In this document: one piece after another, positions 35,253-43,537 of the stretch
Numbering within the stretch: position 1 is the first letter of the stretch
Layout: the number at the start of each line of letters is the position of its first letter
Assembly (NCBI RefSeq): GCF_029968035.1
Contig: NZ_JASCIQ010000005.1
Location: 1-64,000, forward strand
DNA length: 64,000 nt
Source of the DNA: Streptomyces cavernicola
GTDB lineage: Bacteria > Actinomycetota > Actinomycetes > Streptomycetales > Streptomycetaceae
Direction: 5' to 3'
Position numbers and translations under genes: made by a program
The notes under the pieces: model-generated
Told to the model about the DNA's origin: nothing
Seen by the model: only the letters and a program-made list of their open reading frames with translations
Database searches by the model: none

Positions 35253-37406
35253 ATGAGCGAGATGATCGCCGCGGACCTGGTCGACCTCGACCTGTCCGCC
35301 GACACCAAGGAAGCGGCCGCCCGCTCCCTGGCCGAGCGGATGGTCGCTCAGGGCCGGGTCACGGACCTTGACGGCTTCCTCGCCGATGTGGCCGCCCGCG
35401 AGGCGCAGATGCCGACCGGTCTCGACGGCGGCATCGGCATCCCGCACTGCCGCAGCGCCCATGTCACCGAGCCGACGCTGGCGTTCGGCCGCGCGGCCCA
35501 GGGCATCGACTTCGGCGCCGCCGACGGGCCCGCCGACCTGGTCTTTCTCATCGCCGCACCCGCCGGCGCGGACAGCGACCACCTGACCATCCTGTCGTCG
35601 CTCGCCCGCCAGCTGATGAACGCCGAGTTCACGGACGCTCTGCGGTCGGTGAACGACGCGGGGCGGGCGGCCGCGCTGATCCGCGGAGACGCGGAGCCCG
35701 AGGCGGAGCCTTCGGCAGCCGAGCCTTCGGTAGCCGAGCCTTCGACGGCGGAGGCTGAGCCCGCAGCGGCTACCGAACCCGCGGTGGCGGAGGCCGAGCC
35801 GACCCCGTCCGACGACGCCACGTCCGACTCCGACGAGGCCCCGTCCGACGACGGCACCCCCGCCGCCGACGCCCCCGACACCTCCGGCGCCCCCTTCAAG
35901 ATCGTCGCCGTGACCTCCTGTCCGACCGGCATCGCCCACACGTACATGGCCGCCGAGTCGCTGGAGAACGCCGGTCGTGAGGCCGGCGTCGAGGTCGTCG
36001 TGGAGACGCAGGGCTCGGCCGGGTTCACCCGGCTCGACCCGGCGGTCGTGGCCGCCGCCGACGGCGTGATCTTCGCGCACGACGTGCCCGTACGCGAGAA
36101 GGAGCGGTTCGCCGGGAAGCCCACCGTCGACGTCGGCGTGAAGGCGGGCATCACTCGTCCCGCCGAGCTGATCGCCGAGGTGCGCGGCAAGGCCGAGCGC
36201 GGCGAGGTCACCTCGGGCACGGCCGCGGACACCCCCGTCGAGCGGGCGGGCGAGGCGGGCGACGGGTACGCCACGAAGCTACGCAAGTGGCTGATGTCCG
36301 GCGTCAGTTACATGGTTCCGTTCGTCGCCGCCGGCGGCCTCCTCATCGCGCTCGGCTTCGCGATCGGCGGCTACGAGATCAACGAGGCGAAGTCCGTCGC
36401 CGAGCACTTCGTCTGGACCGAGGCCGCGAGCTGGGCGGCGCTGCTCTTCCAGGTCGGCGGGCTCGCGTTCTCCTTCCTGGTGCCGGTGCTCGCGGGCTAC
36501 ATCGCGTACGGCATGGCGGACCGGCCCGGTCTGGTGCCCGGCTTCGTCGGCGGCGCGGTCGCCGTGAACATCGAGGCCGGATTCCTCGGCGGTCTCGTCG
36601 CCGGTCTCATCGCGGGCGCCACGGTCATGGCGATCCAGAAGGTACGCATCCCGGCCGTGCTGCGCGGCATCATGCCGGTGGTGGTGATTCCGCTGATCTC
36701 CTCGGCGGTGGTCGGCTTCCTGATGTTCCTCGTGGTCGGCAAGCCGATCGCCTCGCTGCAGGGCGCGCTCACCGACTGGCTGGAGTCCCTCACCGGCGCG
36801 AACGCGATCATCCTCGGCGTCATCCTCGGCCTGATGATGTGCTTCGACCTGGGCGGCCCGCTCAACAAGGTCGCGTACGCCTTCGCCGTCGGCGGCCTGG
36901 GCACCAACGCCACCGAGGGCAACCTGAAGGTGATGGCGGCCGTGATGGCGGCCGGCATGGTGCCGCCGCTGGCCATGGCGCTCGCGACGACCGTGCGCGG
37001 CAGGCTGTTCACCAAGGCCGAGCGCGAGAACGGCAAGGCGGCCTGGGTGCTCGGTGCCTCCTTCATCACGGAGGGCGCCATTCCGTTCGCCGCGGCCGAC
37101 CCGCTGCGCGTCATCCCCGCCTCGATGGCCGGCGGTGCGGTCACCGGAGCCCTGTCGATGGGCTTCGGCGCGACTCTGCAGGCCCCGCACGGCGGCATGT
37201 TCGTGGTCCCGCTGATCGGCCAGCCGCTGCTGTATCTGGTGGCGATCGTCGCCGGTACGTGTGTGACGACGGGCCTGGTCGTCCTGCTGAAGGGGATGCG
37301 GGGAACCGCCCCCGAGCAGGCCCCGGCGAAGCCGGACGCGAAGGCTGCCGATCTGAAGACCGAGCTGAAGGCCGAGCTGAAGAAGGAATCGGTGCCGGCG
37401 GCCTAG
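35253..37406 (+). CDS. fruA: PTS fructose transporter, IIABC fusion
   Basis: A 717-residue permease that imports fructose and phosphorylates it to fructose-1-phosphate. The IIA domain (residues 1-145) has the phospho-histidine H65 in G-I-G-I-P-H-C. An acidic Ala/Glu/Pro linker (about 150-210) follows. The IIB domain (about 213-315) has the active cysteine C223 in T-S-C-P-T-G-I-A-H-T. IIC (from about 345) starts LRKWLMSGVSYMVPFVAAGG and has about nine helices. ATG 35253 has AAGGAG 6 nt upstream. The final gene of the operon, it is followed by a strong terminator. Confidence 0.95.
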   Translation: MSEMIAADLVDLDLSADTKEAAARSLAERMVAQGRVTDLDGFLADVAAREAQMPTGLDGGIGIPHCRSAHVTEPTLAFGRAAQGIDFGAADGPADLVFLIAAPAGADSDHLTILSSLARQLMNAEFTDALRSVNDAGRAAALIRGDAEPEAEPSAAEPSVAEPSTAEAEPAAATEPAVAEAEPTPSDDATSDSDEAPSDDGTPAADAPDTSGAPFKIVAVTSCPTGIAHTYMAAESLENAGREAGVEVVVETQGSAGFTRLDPAVVAAADGVIFAHDVPVREKERFAGKPTVDVGVKAGITRPAELIAEVRGKAERGEVTSGTAADTPVERAGEAGDGYATKLRKWLMSGVSYMVPFVAAGGLLIALGFAIGGYEINEAKSVAEHFVWTEAASWAALLFQVGGLAFSFLVPVLAGYIAYGMADRPGLVPGFVGGAVAVNIEAGFLGGLVAGLIAGATVMAIQKVRIPAVLRGIMPVVVIPLISSAVVGFLMFLVVGKPIASLQGALTDWLESLTGANAIILGVILGLMMCFDLGGPLNKVAYAFAVGGLGTNATEGNLKVMAAVMAAGMVPPLAMALATTVRGRLFTKAERENGKAAWVLGASFITEGAIPFAAADPLRVIPASMAGGAVTGALSMGFGATLQAPHGGMFVVPLIGQPLLYLVAIVAGTCVTTGLVVLLKGMRGTAPEQAPAKPDAKAADLKTELKAELKKESVPAA

Positions 37407-37443
37407 GCCTCCACCGGCCCAGAGGCTCAACCGGTAGGTGAAA

Positions 37444-37491
37444 AGCCCTCGTCGCCGCAGAGCGGATCTCCGCACTGCGGCGACGAGGGCT
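37444..37491. terminator. Strong bidirectional terminator after fruA
   Basis: A perfect 17-bp stem (AGCCCTCGTCGCCGCAG with its complement) around a 14-nt loop. It is flanked by AAAA on the left and T-rich on neither side. It separates the operon from the convergent DUF6227 gene. Confidence 0.85.
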
Positions 37492-37551
37492 CCTCCATGG
37501 AGCACAGTCCTGAGTTGCAGCTGCAGCTGCAGCTGGACCTGGGGCCTGAGT

Positions 37552-38412
37552 TCAGCTCGTACGAGAAGCGCGCCTTTCCATCGCCGAACGGGCGGCCGTC
37601 TCGCTCACGTAGACCTCGCACATGTGGCGGCCGTCCGGCGTGGCCGTGTGCTCGACCTCCCAGAGGCTGACCTCGCGACCGTCCGCGAGCAGGAACGCGT
37701 GCTCGTAGAGCGCGAAGCAGAGCCCGGCCGTGCCTACCCGGCAGGGGTTGCCGAAGGCCTGCGTGATCTGGTGCGCGAGGGCGGTGCGCAGCAGCAGGGC
37801 CGTGTCGGAGTCCGGCTGGTCGGCGTTCTCCGCGCGGCGGAGGACACGCCTGGCGTGGTCGGCGGAGTCGTCCGGCGCGTACGACCGCTGGCGCGGGGCG
37901 GGGGACACGATCAGCCGGACCGCGTCGAACGCCAACGGGTCGCAGGAGCCATACGGGTCGCAGGGGTCATACGGGTCGCAGGGGTCATACGGCTCGTACT
38001 GTTCGTAGGGGTCGCAGCCGGGGATGCGGCCCTCCGTCGTGTCCGGGCAGTCGGGGCCGCAGCTGCTGCTCGGCAGCAGGCGGGACGCGGCGACCTGCGC
38101 CTCTTCCTCGTCCGTGTACAGCTCGTGGAACGTCTCTTCGCTCGGCTCGCCGCCCGACCCCGTGTTGTGCCGCAACTCCCAGAGCGTCAGCGCCTGGCCG
38201 TCGCTGAGCAGGAACGTGTGCCGATGCGTCTCGCGGTGCAGGCCGGCGCTGTGGTGCGCCGAGCGGAGCGAGCTGTCGAAGGCGAGCGCCGATTCGAGCA
38301 GGGCTATCGTCTCGTCGGGCAGCTCGAAGGAGTTCAGGGCGCTTCCGAGGAGGCCGTTGAGGTGCTCCTCCGGCGTCTCAGGCGTCTTCGGCGTCTCGTA
38401 CGGAACGCTCAA
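37552..38412 (-). CDS. DUF6227 family protein
   Basis: A 286-residue Streptomyces-restricted protein. Two homologous halves contain the pattern H-T-F-L-L-S-D-G-Q-A-L-T-L-W-E-L-x-H-N-T and H-A-F-L-L-A-D-G-R-E-V-S-L-W-E-V-E-H-T, so it is an internal duplication. Between them lies a Cys/Asp/Pro/Tyr repeat (CDPYEQYEPYDPCDPYDPCD) coded by 15-bp repeats (about 37930-38010). The start is TTG 38412, with GGGAGA 5 nt upstream and matching the family N-terminus SVPYET; ATG 38445 is an alternative. The function is unknown. Confidence 0.85.
   Translation of the reverse strand: MSVPYETPKTPETPEEHLNGLLGSALNSFELPDETIALLESALAFDSSLRSAHHSAGLHRETHRHTFLLSDGQALTLWELRHNTGSGGEPSEETFHELYTDEEEAQVAASRLLPSSSCGPDCPDTTEGRIPGCDPYEQYEPYDPCDPYDPCDPYGSCDPLAFDAVRLIVSPAPRQRSYAPDDSADHARRVLRRAENADQPDSDTALLLRTALAHQITQAFGNPCRVGTAGLCFALYEHAFLLADGREVSLWEVEHTATPDGRHMCEVYVSETAARSAMERRASRTS
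37930..38010. repeat. 15-bp repeat within the DUF6227 gene
   Basis: About four copies of ATACGGGTCGCAGGG / ATACGGCTCGTACTG-like words encode the Cys-Asp-Pro-Tyr repeat separating the two halves. Confidence 0.7.
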
Positions 38413-38584
38413 GGCATTCTCCCGGCGTCGCTCGCGTCGCTGCATGTCACCTTGTGACCGCTCACCGTAGCCCCTCGGCGGAACATCATGTCCGGGGTTC
38501 TGGAAAACGTACGGCCCCCCACAGAAGTTCCCGCACCCGGCCCGACATCCGCACGCCTCCCACCCGACGCCTGCATGCCCCCCG

Positions 38585-38632
38585 ACCTCCAACTCCCGTA
38601 CGCCCTCGACCTCCAACTCCCGTACGCCTACT
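38585..38632. repeat. 22-bp direct repeat in a gene-free gap
   Basis: The word CGACCTCCAACTCCCGTACG plus CC/CC occurs twice in tandem in the gap 38413-38686. No gene is visible there. Confidence 0.6.
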
Positions 38633-38686
38633 CGTCCGACTGCCGATCCGGCCACGCATTCGACTGCCCACCCGAAGCCCCACCCC

Positions 38687-39910
38687 TCACTCGACTCCCG
38701 GGTGCGTCTCTCCCCGCGCCTCTCTGTACAGCTCCCCGTACGACGGGAACACCCCACCCGGGCCGTCGACCGTGACCGTCGCCTCGACCGCCCGGACGAT
38801 CGCGCGGGTCACCGTGTCCGCGCCCGCAGCCAGGATCGCGTTGACCGCGCCGAGCTGCTCCAACTCGCCCTCGGGCAAGGGGTGTTCGCAGGTGGCCAGG
38901 GAGAACACCGTGTCCCCGTCGTGCAGCAGGTGTACCGGGCGGATGGCGCGGGCGAAGCCGTCATGGCTGGTGCCCGCGAGCTTCTGCGCCTGGGCGCGGC
39001 TGAGTGCGGCGTCGGTGGCGACCACGGCGAGGGTCGTGTTGAGCGGCGGCCCCACGGACCCCGGCCCCACGGGCCCCGGCCCCACGGACCCGGGCCCCAC
39101 GGACCCGGGCCCCACGGACCCCGGCCCCGCCGTCGCGATGCTCGGTGCGCCGTCGCCCTGGCGGCGCGCGGTCTCCGCCTGGGCCTCCGCGAGCCGGGCT
39201 CGCGCGCGGGCGTGCACCTCCGCCGTCGGGCGCTCGACGCCTTCCGCGCCGCCGTCGAAGTACCGCCCGTACAGCACCCCGGACGACAGATCCGCCACCG
39301 AGCCGACGGCGTTCACCACGACCAGCGCCCCGACTGTGTGGCCCGACTCCAGGCGCACACTCGCCGTGCCCACGCCCCCTTTCATCCCGCCCGCCACGGC
39401 CCCGGTGCCCGCGCCGACGCTGCCCTGCCCCACCTCGACCGAGGCCCGCTCCACCGCCTCGCGGCCCAGCTCCGCCCCCGGCCGCGCCTGCCAGTCGCCG
39501 CCGCGGCCCAGGTCGAAGAGGCAGGCCGCGGGCACCACCGGCACGACCCGGCCGGGCCCGCCCACCGGCACGCCCCGACCCTGCTCCTCCAGCCAAGCCA
39601 TGACGCCGGCCGCCGCGTCGAGTCCGTACGCGCTGCCGCCCGTGAGCACCACCGCGTCGATCCGCTGCACGAGGTTGCGCGGGTCGAGCGCGTCCGTCTC
39701 CCGCGTGCCAGGGCCGCCACCGCGTACGTCCACGGCCGCGACCGCGCCGCCGTCCGGCGCGAGGACGACGGTCGTGCCCGTCAGCCAGCCGTCCCCGTCC
39801 CGCGTCGCGTGCCCCACCCGGAGACCGGGCACGTCGGTGAGCGAATCCCTGCCGCCGGTCCGGCCCGCCGCGTCCTTCGAGCTGCTTTCCGAGCTGCCTG
39901 AGGAGTCCAT
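38687..39910 (-). CDS. P1-family (DmpA/S58) peptidase
   Basis: A 407-residue Ntn-type aminopeptidase of the DmpA family, which self-cleaves to expose its nucleophile. Family signatures are the N-terminal L-T-D-V-P-G-L-R-V-G-H, TGGSAYGLDAAAGVMAWLEE and G-T-G-A-V-A-G-G-M-K-G-G-V. The predicted nucleophile is T292 in N-T-T-L-A-V-V-A-T-D-A. A G-P-G-S-V tandem repeat (about residues 262-289) stands immediately before it, coded by 15-bp repeats at 39050-39125. The start is ATG 39910. The substrates are unknown. Confidence 0.9.
   Translation of the reverse strand: MDSSGSSESSSKDAAGRTGGRDSLTDVPGLRVGHATRDGDGWLTGTTVVLAPDGGAVAAVDVRGGGPGTRETDALDPRNLVQRIDAVVLTGGSAYGLDAAAGVMAWLEEQGRGVPVGGPGRVVPVVPAACLFDLGRGGDWQARPGAELGREAVERASVEVGQGSVGAGTGAVAGGMKGGVGTASVRLESGHTVGALVVVNAVGSVADLSSGVLYGRYFDGGAEGVERPTAEVHARARARLAEAQAETARRQGDGAPSIATAGPGSVGPGSVGPGSVGPGPVGPGSVGPPLNTTLAVVATDAALSRAQAQKLAGTSHDGFARAIRPVHLLHDGDTVFSLATCEHPLPEGELEQLGAVNAILAAGADTVTRAIVRAVEATVTVDGPGGVFPSYGELYREARGETHPGVE
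39049..39126. repeat. 15-bp tandem repeat within the P1 peptidase gene
   Basis: About five copies of CCCCACGGACCCGGG, slightly diverged, encode the GPGSV repeat just N-terminal to the self-processing site. Confidence 0.8.
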
Positions 39911-39954
39911 GGACGCACCTTACGGATCAGGGCAGTTGGGGCGGGAGGAGCGAG

Positions 39955-40313
39955 TCGGCCGTGTGGCGAGGAAGCTGCGAAGCACACCGGGTTCATCGCC
40001 GCTGCCCGCGGCGGCGGCACCGTCAGCGGCGGTGAGCCCTTGCTGCAGCCGGTCTTCGCCGGGGAGCTGCTGCACCGCTTCAAGCACGAACTCGGCCTGC
40101 ACACCGCCCTGGACACCTCGGGCTCCCTCGGCGTCCGCGCCACCGACGCCCTGCTGTGGGACGTCGCCCTGCTGTGGGACGTCGACCTGGTGCTGCTCGA
40201 TATCAAGTCCGGGACCGGGAGACCTACGAGAAGGTGACCGGCCGTCCCCTGCAGCCCACCGGGTCGCTCTGGCGAAGGGGAATCTTCGAGACGTACGGCC
40301 TGAAGGCGGTCTG
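39955..40313 (+). pseudogene. Degenerate pyruvate-formate-lyase-activase-like gene
   Basis: Fragments of a radical-SAM activase (PflA-like) are readable. In one frame V-S-G-G-E-P-L-L-Q-P-V-F-A-G-E-L-L runs into HELGLHTALDTSGSLGVRAT and L-V-L-L-D-I-K-S. In another frame E-T-Y-E-K-V-T-G-R-P-L-Q-P follows. The N-terminal iron-sulphur cluster motif is absent. A tandem duplication of an 18-bp L-L-W-D-V-x word is present (about 40150-40190). No intact start remains, so this is a dead remnant. Confidence 0.65.
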
Positions 40314-40360
40314 AGCACGACGCCGGAGCTACAGGTTCACGAGCGCCGTACCCTGGAGGC

Positions 40361-40573
40361 ATGAGCAGCGCCGCCCCCGCACCCGGACCGCGAGATGCGA
40401 AGACCGGGACCGAGCCGAAGGCCAAGCCGGCCCCGGCCCTCAACTTCGACGATCCGCTGGACCAGCAGTCCGCGGACGACACGGACCGAGGGTGGGGCGA
40501 GCGGCCCAGCGGCAGCGACAGCGCCGCCGACCTGGCGCGTTTCCTCGACGAGAAGCCGCCCCACCACCTCTGA
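40361..40573 (+). CDS. Small hydrophilic protein, unknown (70 residues)
   Basis: A 70-residue acidic, Pro/Ala/Asp-rich protein with no signal peptide. The C-terminal S-D-S-A-A-D-L-A-R-F-L-D-E-K-P-P-H looks conserved-like. A TACCCT box stands 6 nt before ATG 40361, suggesting a leaderless transcript. A similar small gene commonly neighbours mscL in Streptomyces, to my recollection. The function is unknown. Confidence 0.65.
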   Translation: MSSAAPAPGPRDAKTGTEPKAKPAPALNFDDPLDQQSADDTDRGWGERPSGSDSAADLARFLDEKPPHHL

Positions 40574-40580
40574 GCGTCCG

Positions 40581-41120
40581 CTACTTGCTGGTGTCCACGG
40601 GACCGCCGGGGCCACCGTCGTCCCCGGAGCCGCCCGCACCGGAGGCCGCGCCACCGGGACCGCCGCGCTGCGCGACCAGCGCGTCGCGGATCTCCTTGAG
40701 CACCTCGATCTCCGTGACCTCGAGCGTCTCCTGGACGCCCTCCTTGGCCTTCCGGCGCTCCTCGACCTTGGCGAGGTACTTCGCCATCGGCAGCACCATG
40801 AGGAAGTAGACGACCGCGGCGGTGATCAGGAAGCTGAGGGTGGCGCTCAGGACCGTGCCCCAGCTGATCGGGATGCCCTCCAGGACGTCCCCGGTCGCCG
40901 GGTCGATCTTGCACGGGCCCTTGAGGCAGGACCTGTAGCTCTCCAGGTCCTTCGTGCCGAAGGCGCCGACCAGCGGGTTGATGACGCCCTTCACGACCGC
41001 GTTCACGATGTTCGTGAAGGCCGCACCGATCACGACCGCGACGGCCAGATCGATGACGTTCCCGCGCATCAGGAACGCTTTGAAGCCTTCCCAAACGCCC
41101 GGCTTCTTCTCCTCGCTCAC
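40581..41120 (-). CDS. mscL: Large-conductance mechanosensitive channel
   Basis: A 179-residue MscL channel releasing solutes on hypo-osmotic shock. The first helix G-F-K-A-F-L-M-R-G-N-V-I-D-L-A-V-A-V-V-I contains the classic RGNVIDLAV gate motif; the second is SFLITAAVVYFLMVLPMAKY. The periplasmic loop and a charged C-terminal helix are followed by a Gly-rich tail. The start is GTG 41120 (VSEEKKPGVW); GTG 41123 is adjacent and equally possible. It is about 40 residues longer than E. coli MscL, mainly in the loop and tail. Confidence 0.93.
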   Translation of the reverse strand: MSEEKKPGVWEGFKAFLMRGNVIDLAVAVVIGAAFTNIVNAVVKGVINPLVGAFGTKDLESYRSCLKGPCKIDPATGDVLEGIPISWGTVLSATLSFLITAAVVYFLMVLPMAKYLAKVEERRKAKEGVQETLEVTEIEVLKEIRDALVAQRGGPGGAASGAGGSGDDGGPGGPVDTSK

Positions 41121-41231
41121 CACGGAGCCCTTCCTCGTACCTGAGATTGACCGTGACATTAGGCCCGGCACAGGTGATGTGCGTCCAATCCGCTGACACG
41201 ATCAGGTGAGTTGACAAGAACTCCGTGCGGA

Positions 41232-41825
41232 TCAGCACAAGACCACCACCAGACGGGAGTTGGCGCTCGCGCCGGCCAACTGCACTGCCTCCGCGCGCGA
41301 TACGGACAGCACGATCAACGCGCCGCCCTCCATGGACGCTCGCTCGCCGGCCGAGACGTCGGTGACGCGTGCGCCTGAGGTCACGCGGGTGGCCTGGGCG
41401 CCGGATTCGGGCGCCGCGATGACGTCGACGCGGTCACCGGGGCGCAGCAGCCGTACGGTCTCCGCGTCCGCGATGCGCACCGGGGCGCGTACGAGGTCCG
41501 GTGCCGCACGCTCGCCCGGCTCGGCCGAGGGCGGGGTGCGCCCCGCCCCGTCCTCCGCGGATCCGTCCGCCGGGCCCGCGAACCCCTGGGGCCCCGCAGC
41601 GGCGAGCGCGGCCGCGGCCATTGCGAGCGCGGCGGCCACGGTGCGGCGGTTACGACCGCGGCGCAGCGCGCCCCGCAGCTGGCCACCCCGCACCCGCAGC
41701 GGAGGGAAGAGTGGAACCTCGCACGGCGGAGGAACCGGAGGGGGAGCGGACGGAGGAGAAGCGAAGGGGGAGGGGGAGGGGGAGGGGGATGGGGGAAAGG
41801 AGTGGGCGCTGGAGCGCGAGGACAT
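41232..41825 (-). CDS. CpaB/RcpC (SAF-domain) type protein
   Basis: A 197-residue protein with one hydrophobic segment near residue 62-80 (TVAAALAMAAAALAAAGPQG) and a C-terminal SAF-like fold (L-L-R-P-G-D-R-V-D-V-I-A-A-P, then V-S-A-G-E-R-A-S-M-E). This is the organisation of CpaB/RcpC pilus-assembly proteins, but no other pilus gene is present here, so its role may differ. The N-terminus is rich in Pro/Ser, coded by a CCCTCC hexamer run (41763-41788). The start is ATG 41825; GTG 41834 is in frame. Confidence 0.75.
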   Translation of the reverse strand: MSSRSSAHSFPPSPSPSPSPFASPPSAPPPVPPPCEVPLFPPLRVRGGQLRGALRRGRNRRTVAAALAMAAAALAAAGPQGFAGPADGSAEDGAGRTPPSAEPGERAAPDLVRAPVRIADAETVRLLRPGDRVDVIAAPESGAQATRVTSGARVTDVSAGERASMEGGALIVLSVSRAEAVQLAGASANSRLVVVLC

Positions 41826-42004
41826 GGCAACCACCGCCTGCCGTGGGGGAATTGGCCTGAACGCCCCTCACGATCCACGGTCCCGGCCGATCCCGCTCGA
41901 CCCTGTGGACAACCTCGCGGTTGTGGACAACTCCCTCACCCGAAGGGGAAGTTCCGGACCACCCCGGCGCCCCTTCAGAGCTCCTCAGAGCTCCTCAGGG
42001 CTCC

Positions 42005-42865
42005 TCAGGGCAGCTCGATCCCCAGATCCCACCCGTCATGCGCCCGCGTGCACAGACAGTCCCGCTCCTCGGTGGCCGGCAGGCCCGCCACCGCGTCGAA
42101 CAGCACGTCGCGCAGCCGGGAGACGTTCTCGCCGAAGACCTTGAGGACCTCGGTGTGCGAGACGCCCTCGCCGGTCTCCGCTCCCGCATCCAGGTCGGTC
42201 ACGAGCGACAACGACGTGTAGCAGAGCCCCAGTTCACGGGCGAGGATCGCCTCGGGGTGGCCGGTCATGCCCACCACCGACCAGCCTGCGGCCGCGTGCC
42301 ACTGCGACTCGGCGCGGGTGGAGAAGCGCGGGCCCTCCACGACGACCATGGTGCCGCCGTCGACAGCGGCCCAGTCGCGGGCGCGGGCCGCCTTCAGGGC
42401 GACGCTGCGGCCCTCGGGGCAGTACGGGTCGGCGAACGTCGTGTGCACCACGTTGGGGATGCTGCCGTCGGGCAGCGGCACACCGTCGAAGTACGTCTGT
42501 ACGCGGCTCTTCGTCCGGTCGACGAGCTGGTCGGGCACCAGCAGCGTCCCGGGCCCGTACTCGGGGCGGAGCCCGCCCACGGCACAGGGGCCGAACACCT
42601 GGCGCACGCCCACGGAGCGCAGCGCCCACAGGTTGGCGCGGTAATTGATCCGGTGCGGCGGGAGGTGGTGGCCGCGGCCGTGACGCGGCAGGAACGCCAC
42701 CTTCCGCCCGGCGATCTCGCCGAGGAACAGGGAGTCGCTCGGCTCCCCGTAGGGGGTGCTCACCTGGACTTCGGTGACGTCCTCAAGGAACGAGTAGAAC
42801 CCCGAGCCGCCGATCACGCCTATGTCCGCGGACGCCGCAGCGCCACCGTTGTGTGCGTTCGCCAT
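42005..42865 (-). CDS. mtnP: S-methyl-5'-thioadenosine phosphorylase
   Basis: A 286-residue PNP/MTAP-family enzyme that splits methylthioadenosine with phosphate in methionine salvage. Motifs are I-G-V-I-G-G-S-G-F-Y at the N-terminus, the phosphate-binding P-R-H-G-R-G-H and H-R-I-N-Y-R-A-N-L-W-A-L, and E-G-P-R-F-S-T-R-A-E-S. The sequence V-G-M-T-G-H-P-E near the purine site favours MTA over inosine. The start is ATG 42865. A TACGCT box 7 nt upstream suggests a leaderless transcript. It is followed on this strand by no other gene, and the next upstream gene is the FmdB-like gene. Confidence 0.92.
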   Translation of the reverse strand: MANAHNGGAAASADIGVIGGSGFYSFLEDVTEVQVSTPYGEPSDSLFLGEIAGRKVAFLPRHGRGHHLPPHRINYRANLWALRSVGVRQVFGPCAVGGLRPEYGPGTLLVPDQLVDRTKSRVQTYFDGVPLPDGSIPNVVHTTFADPYCPEGRSVALKAARARDWAAVDGGTMVVVEGPRFSTRAESQWHAAAGWSVVGMTGHPEAILARELGLCYTSLSLVTDLDAGAETGEGVSHTEVLKVFGENVSRLRDVLFDAVAGLPATEERDCLCTRAHDGWDLGIELP

Positions 42866-42951
42866 GCGCAGCAGCGTAGTGGAGCGCGCACGGCCGGGTC
42901 GGGCCGGACCAGAGCCCGTCACACAACCGAGAGCGGGCTTGGCCGCCACAC

Positions 42952-43066
42952 GACCGAAAGCCCCGCGCACGACCGAAAGCCCCGCGCACGACAGCAAAGC
43001 CCCGCGCACGACAGAAAGCCCCGCGCACGACAGAAAGCCCCGCAGTCGCGTGACTGCGGGGCTTTC
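42952..43066 (-). repeat. 19-bp tandem repeats copying one arm of a terminator
   Basis: Five copies of AAAGCCCCGCGCACGAC(A/C)G stand at about 19-bp spacing. The last copy is modified and forms the left arm of the terminator at 43033-43066. Every copy could in principle pair with the single right arm, so alternative hairpins are possible. Confidence 0.75.
43033..43066. terminator. Terminator of the FmdB-like gene
   Basis: A perfect 15-bp stem, GAAAGCCCCGCAGTC and its complement, around a GCGT tetraloop, with AAA/TTT at the base. It works for the minus-strand FmdB gene. Confidence 0.85.
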
Positions 43067-43119
43067 GGGACAAGCTTTTGTGCGGGCTGAGCCAGGCCGC
43101 GCCATGCGCTGCGGGTCCG

Positions 43120-43470
43120 TCAGGCCGCGGAAGAGCTGCTTCCGGAGGAGCCGGAAGAACCCGAGGAAGCCGTCGAACCGGCCGTCGAGGAGCTCGACGA
43201 GGACGAGGAGCCCGAGTTCGAGGACGTGGTGGACGTCGACGAGCTGGACTTCGACGCGGTCGAGGACGACGCGGGCGTGCTGCTCGACGACGAGTTGCGG
43301 CTGTCATTGCGGTAGAAGCCGGAACCCTTGAAGACGATGCCGACCGCCGAGAACACCTTCTTGAGGCGTCCGTTGCAGCTGGGGCACTCGGTCAGGGCGT
43401 CGTCGGTGAACTTCTGCACCGCCTCGAGGCCCTCGCCGCACTCGGTGCACTGGTACTGATAGGTCGGCAC
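43120..43470 (-). CDS. FmdB-family zinc-ribbon protein
   Basis: A 116-residue protein. The first 55 residues are an FmdB zinc ribbon (MPTYQYQCTECGEGLEAVQK, then C-P-S-C-N-G), with the two CxxC pairs needed for zinc. The remaining half is a Ser-rich tail (over 40 serines) of unknown role. The start is GTG 43470 with AGGAGG 6 nt upstream. A CIRCE-like element sits 11 nt upstream of the start, suggesting HrcA control. It is probably a small regulatory or chaperone-related protein. Confidence 0.9.
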   Translation of the reverse strand: MPTYQYQCTECGEGLEAVQKFTDDALTECPSCNGRLKKVFSAVGIVFKGSGFYRNDSRNSSSSSTPASSSTASKSSSSTSTTSSNSGSSSSSSSSTAGSTASSGSSGSSGSSSSAA

Positions 43471-43480
43471 TTGCTTCCTC

Positions 43481-43507
43481 CTGGCACTCTCACTCGATGA
43501 GTGCTAA
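43481..43507 (-). promoter_or_regulatory. CIRCE-like heat-shock operator
   Basis: Read on the minus strand: TTAGCACTC, nine bases, then GAGTGCCAG. This differs from the consensus TTAGCACTC-N9-GAGTGCTAA at two positions, both in the right half. It lies between promoter and ribosome site of the FmdB gene, as in HrcA-repressed groE operons. Confidence 0.65.
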
Positions 43508-43537
43508 CGACGGTCCATAGTGACGTATTCCTCGGGA

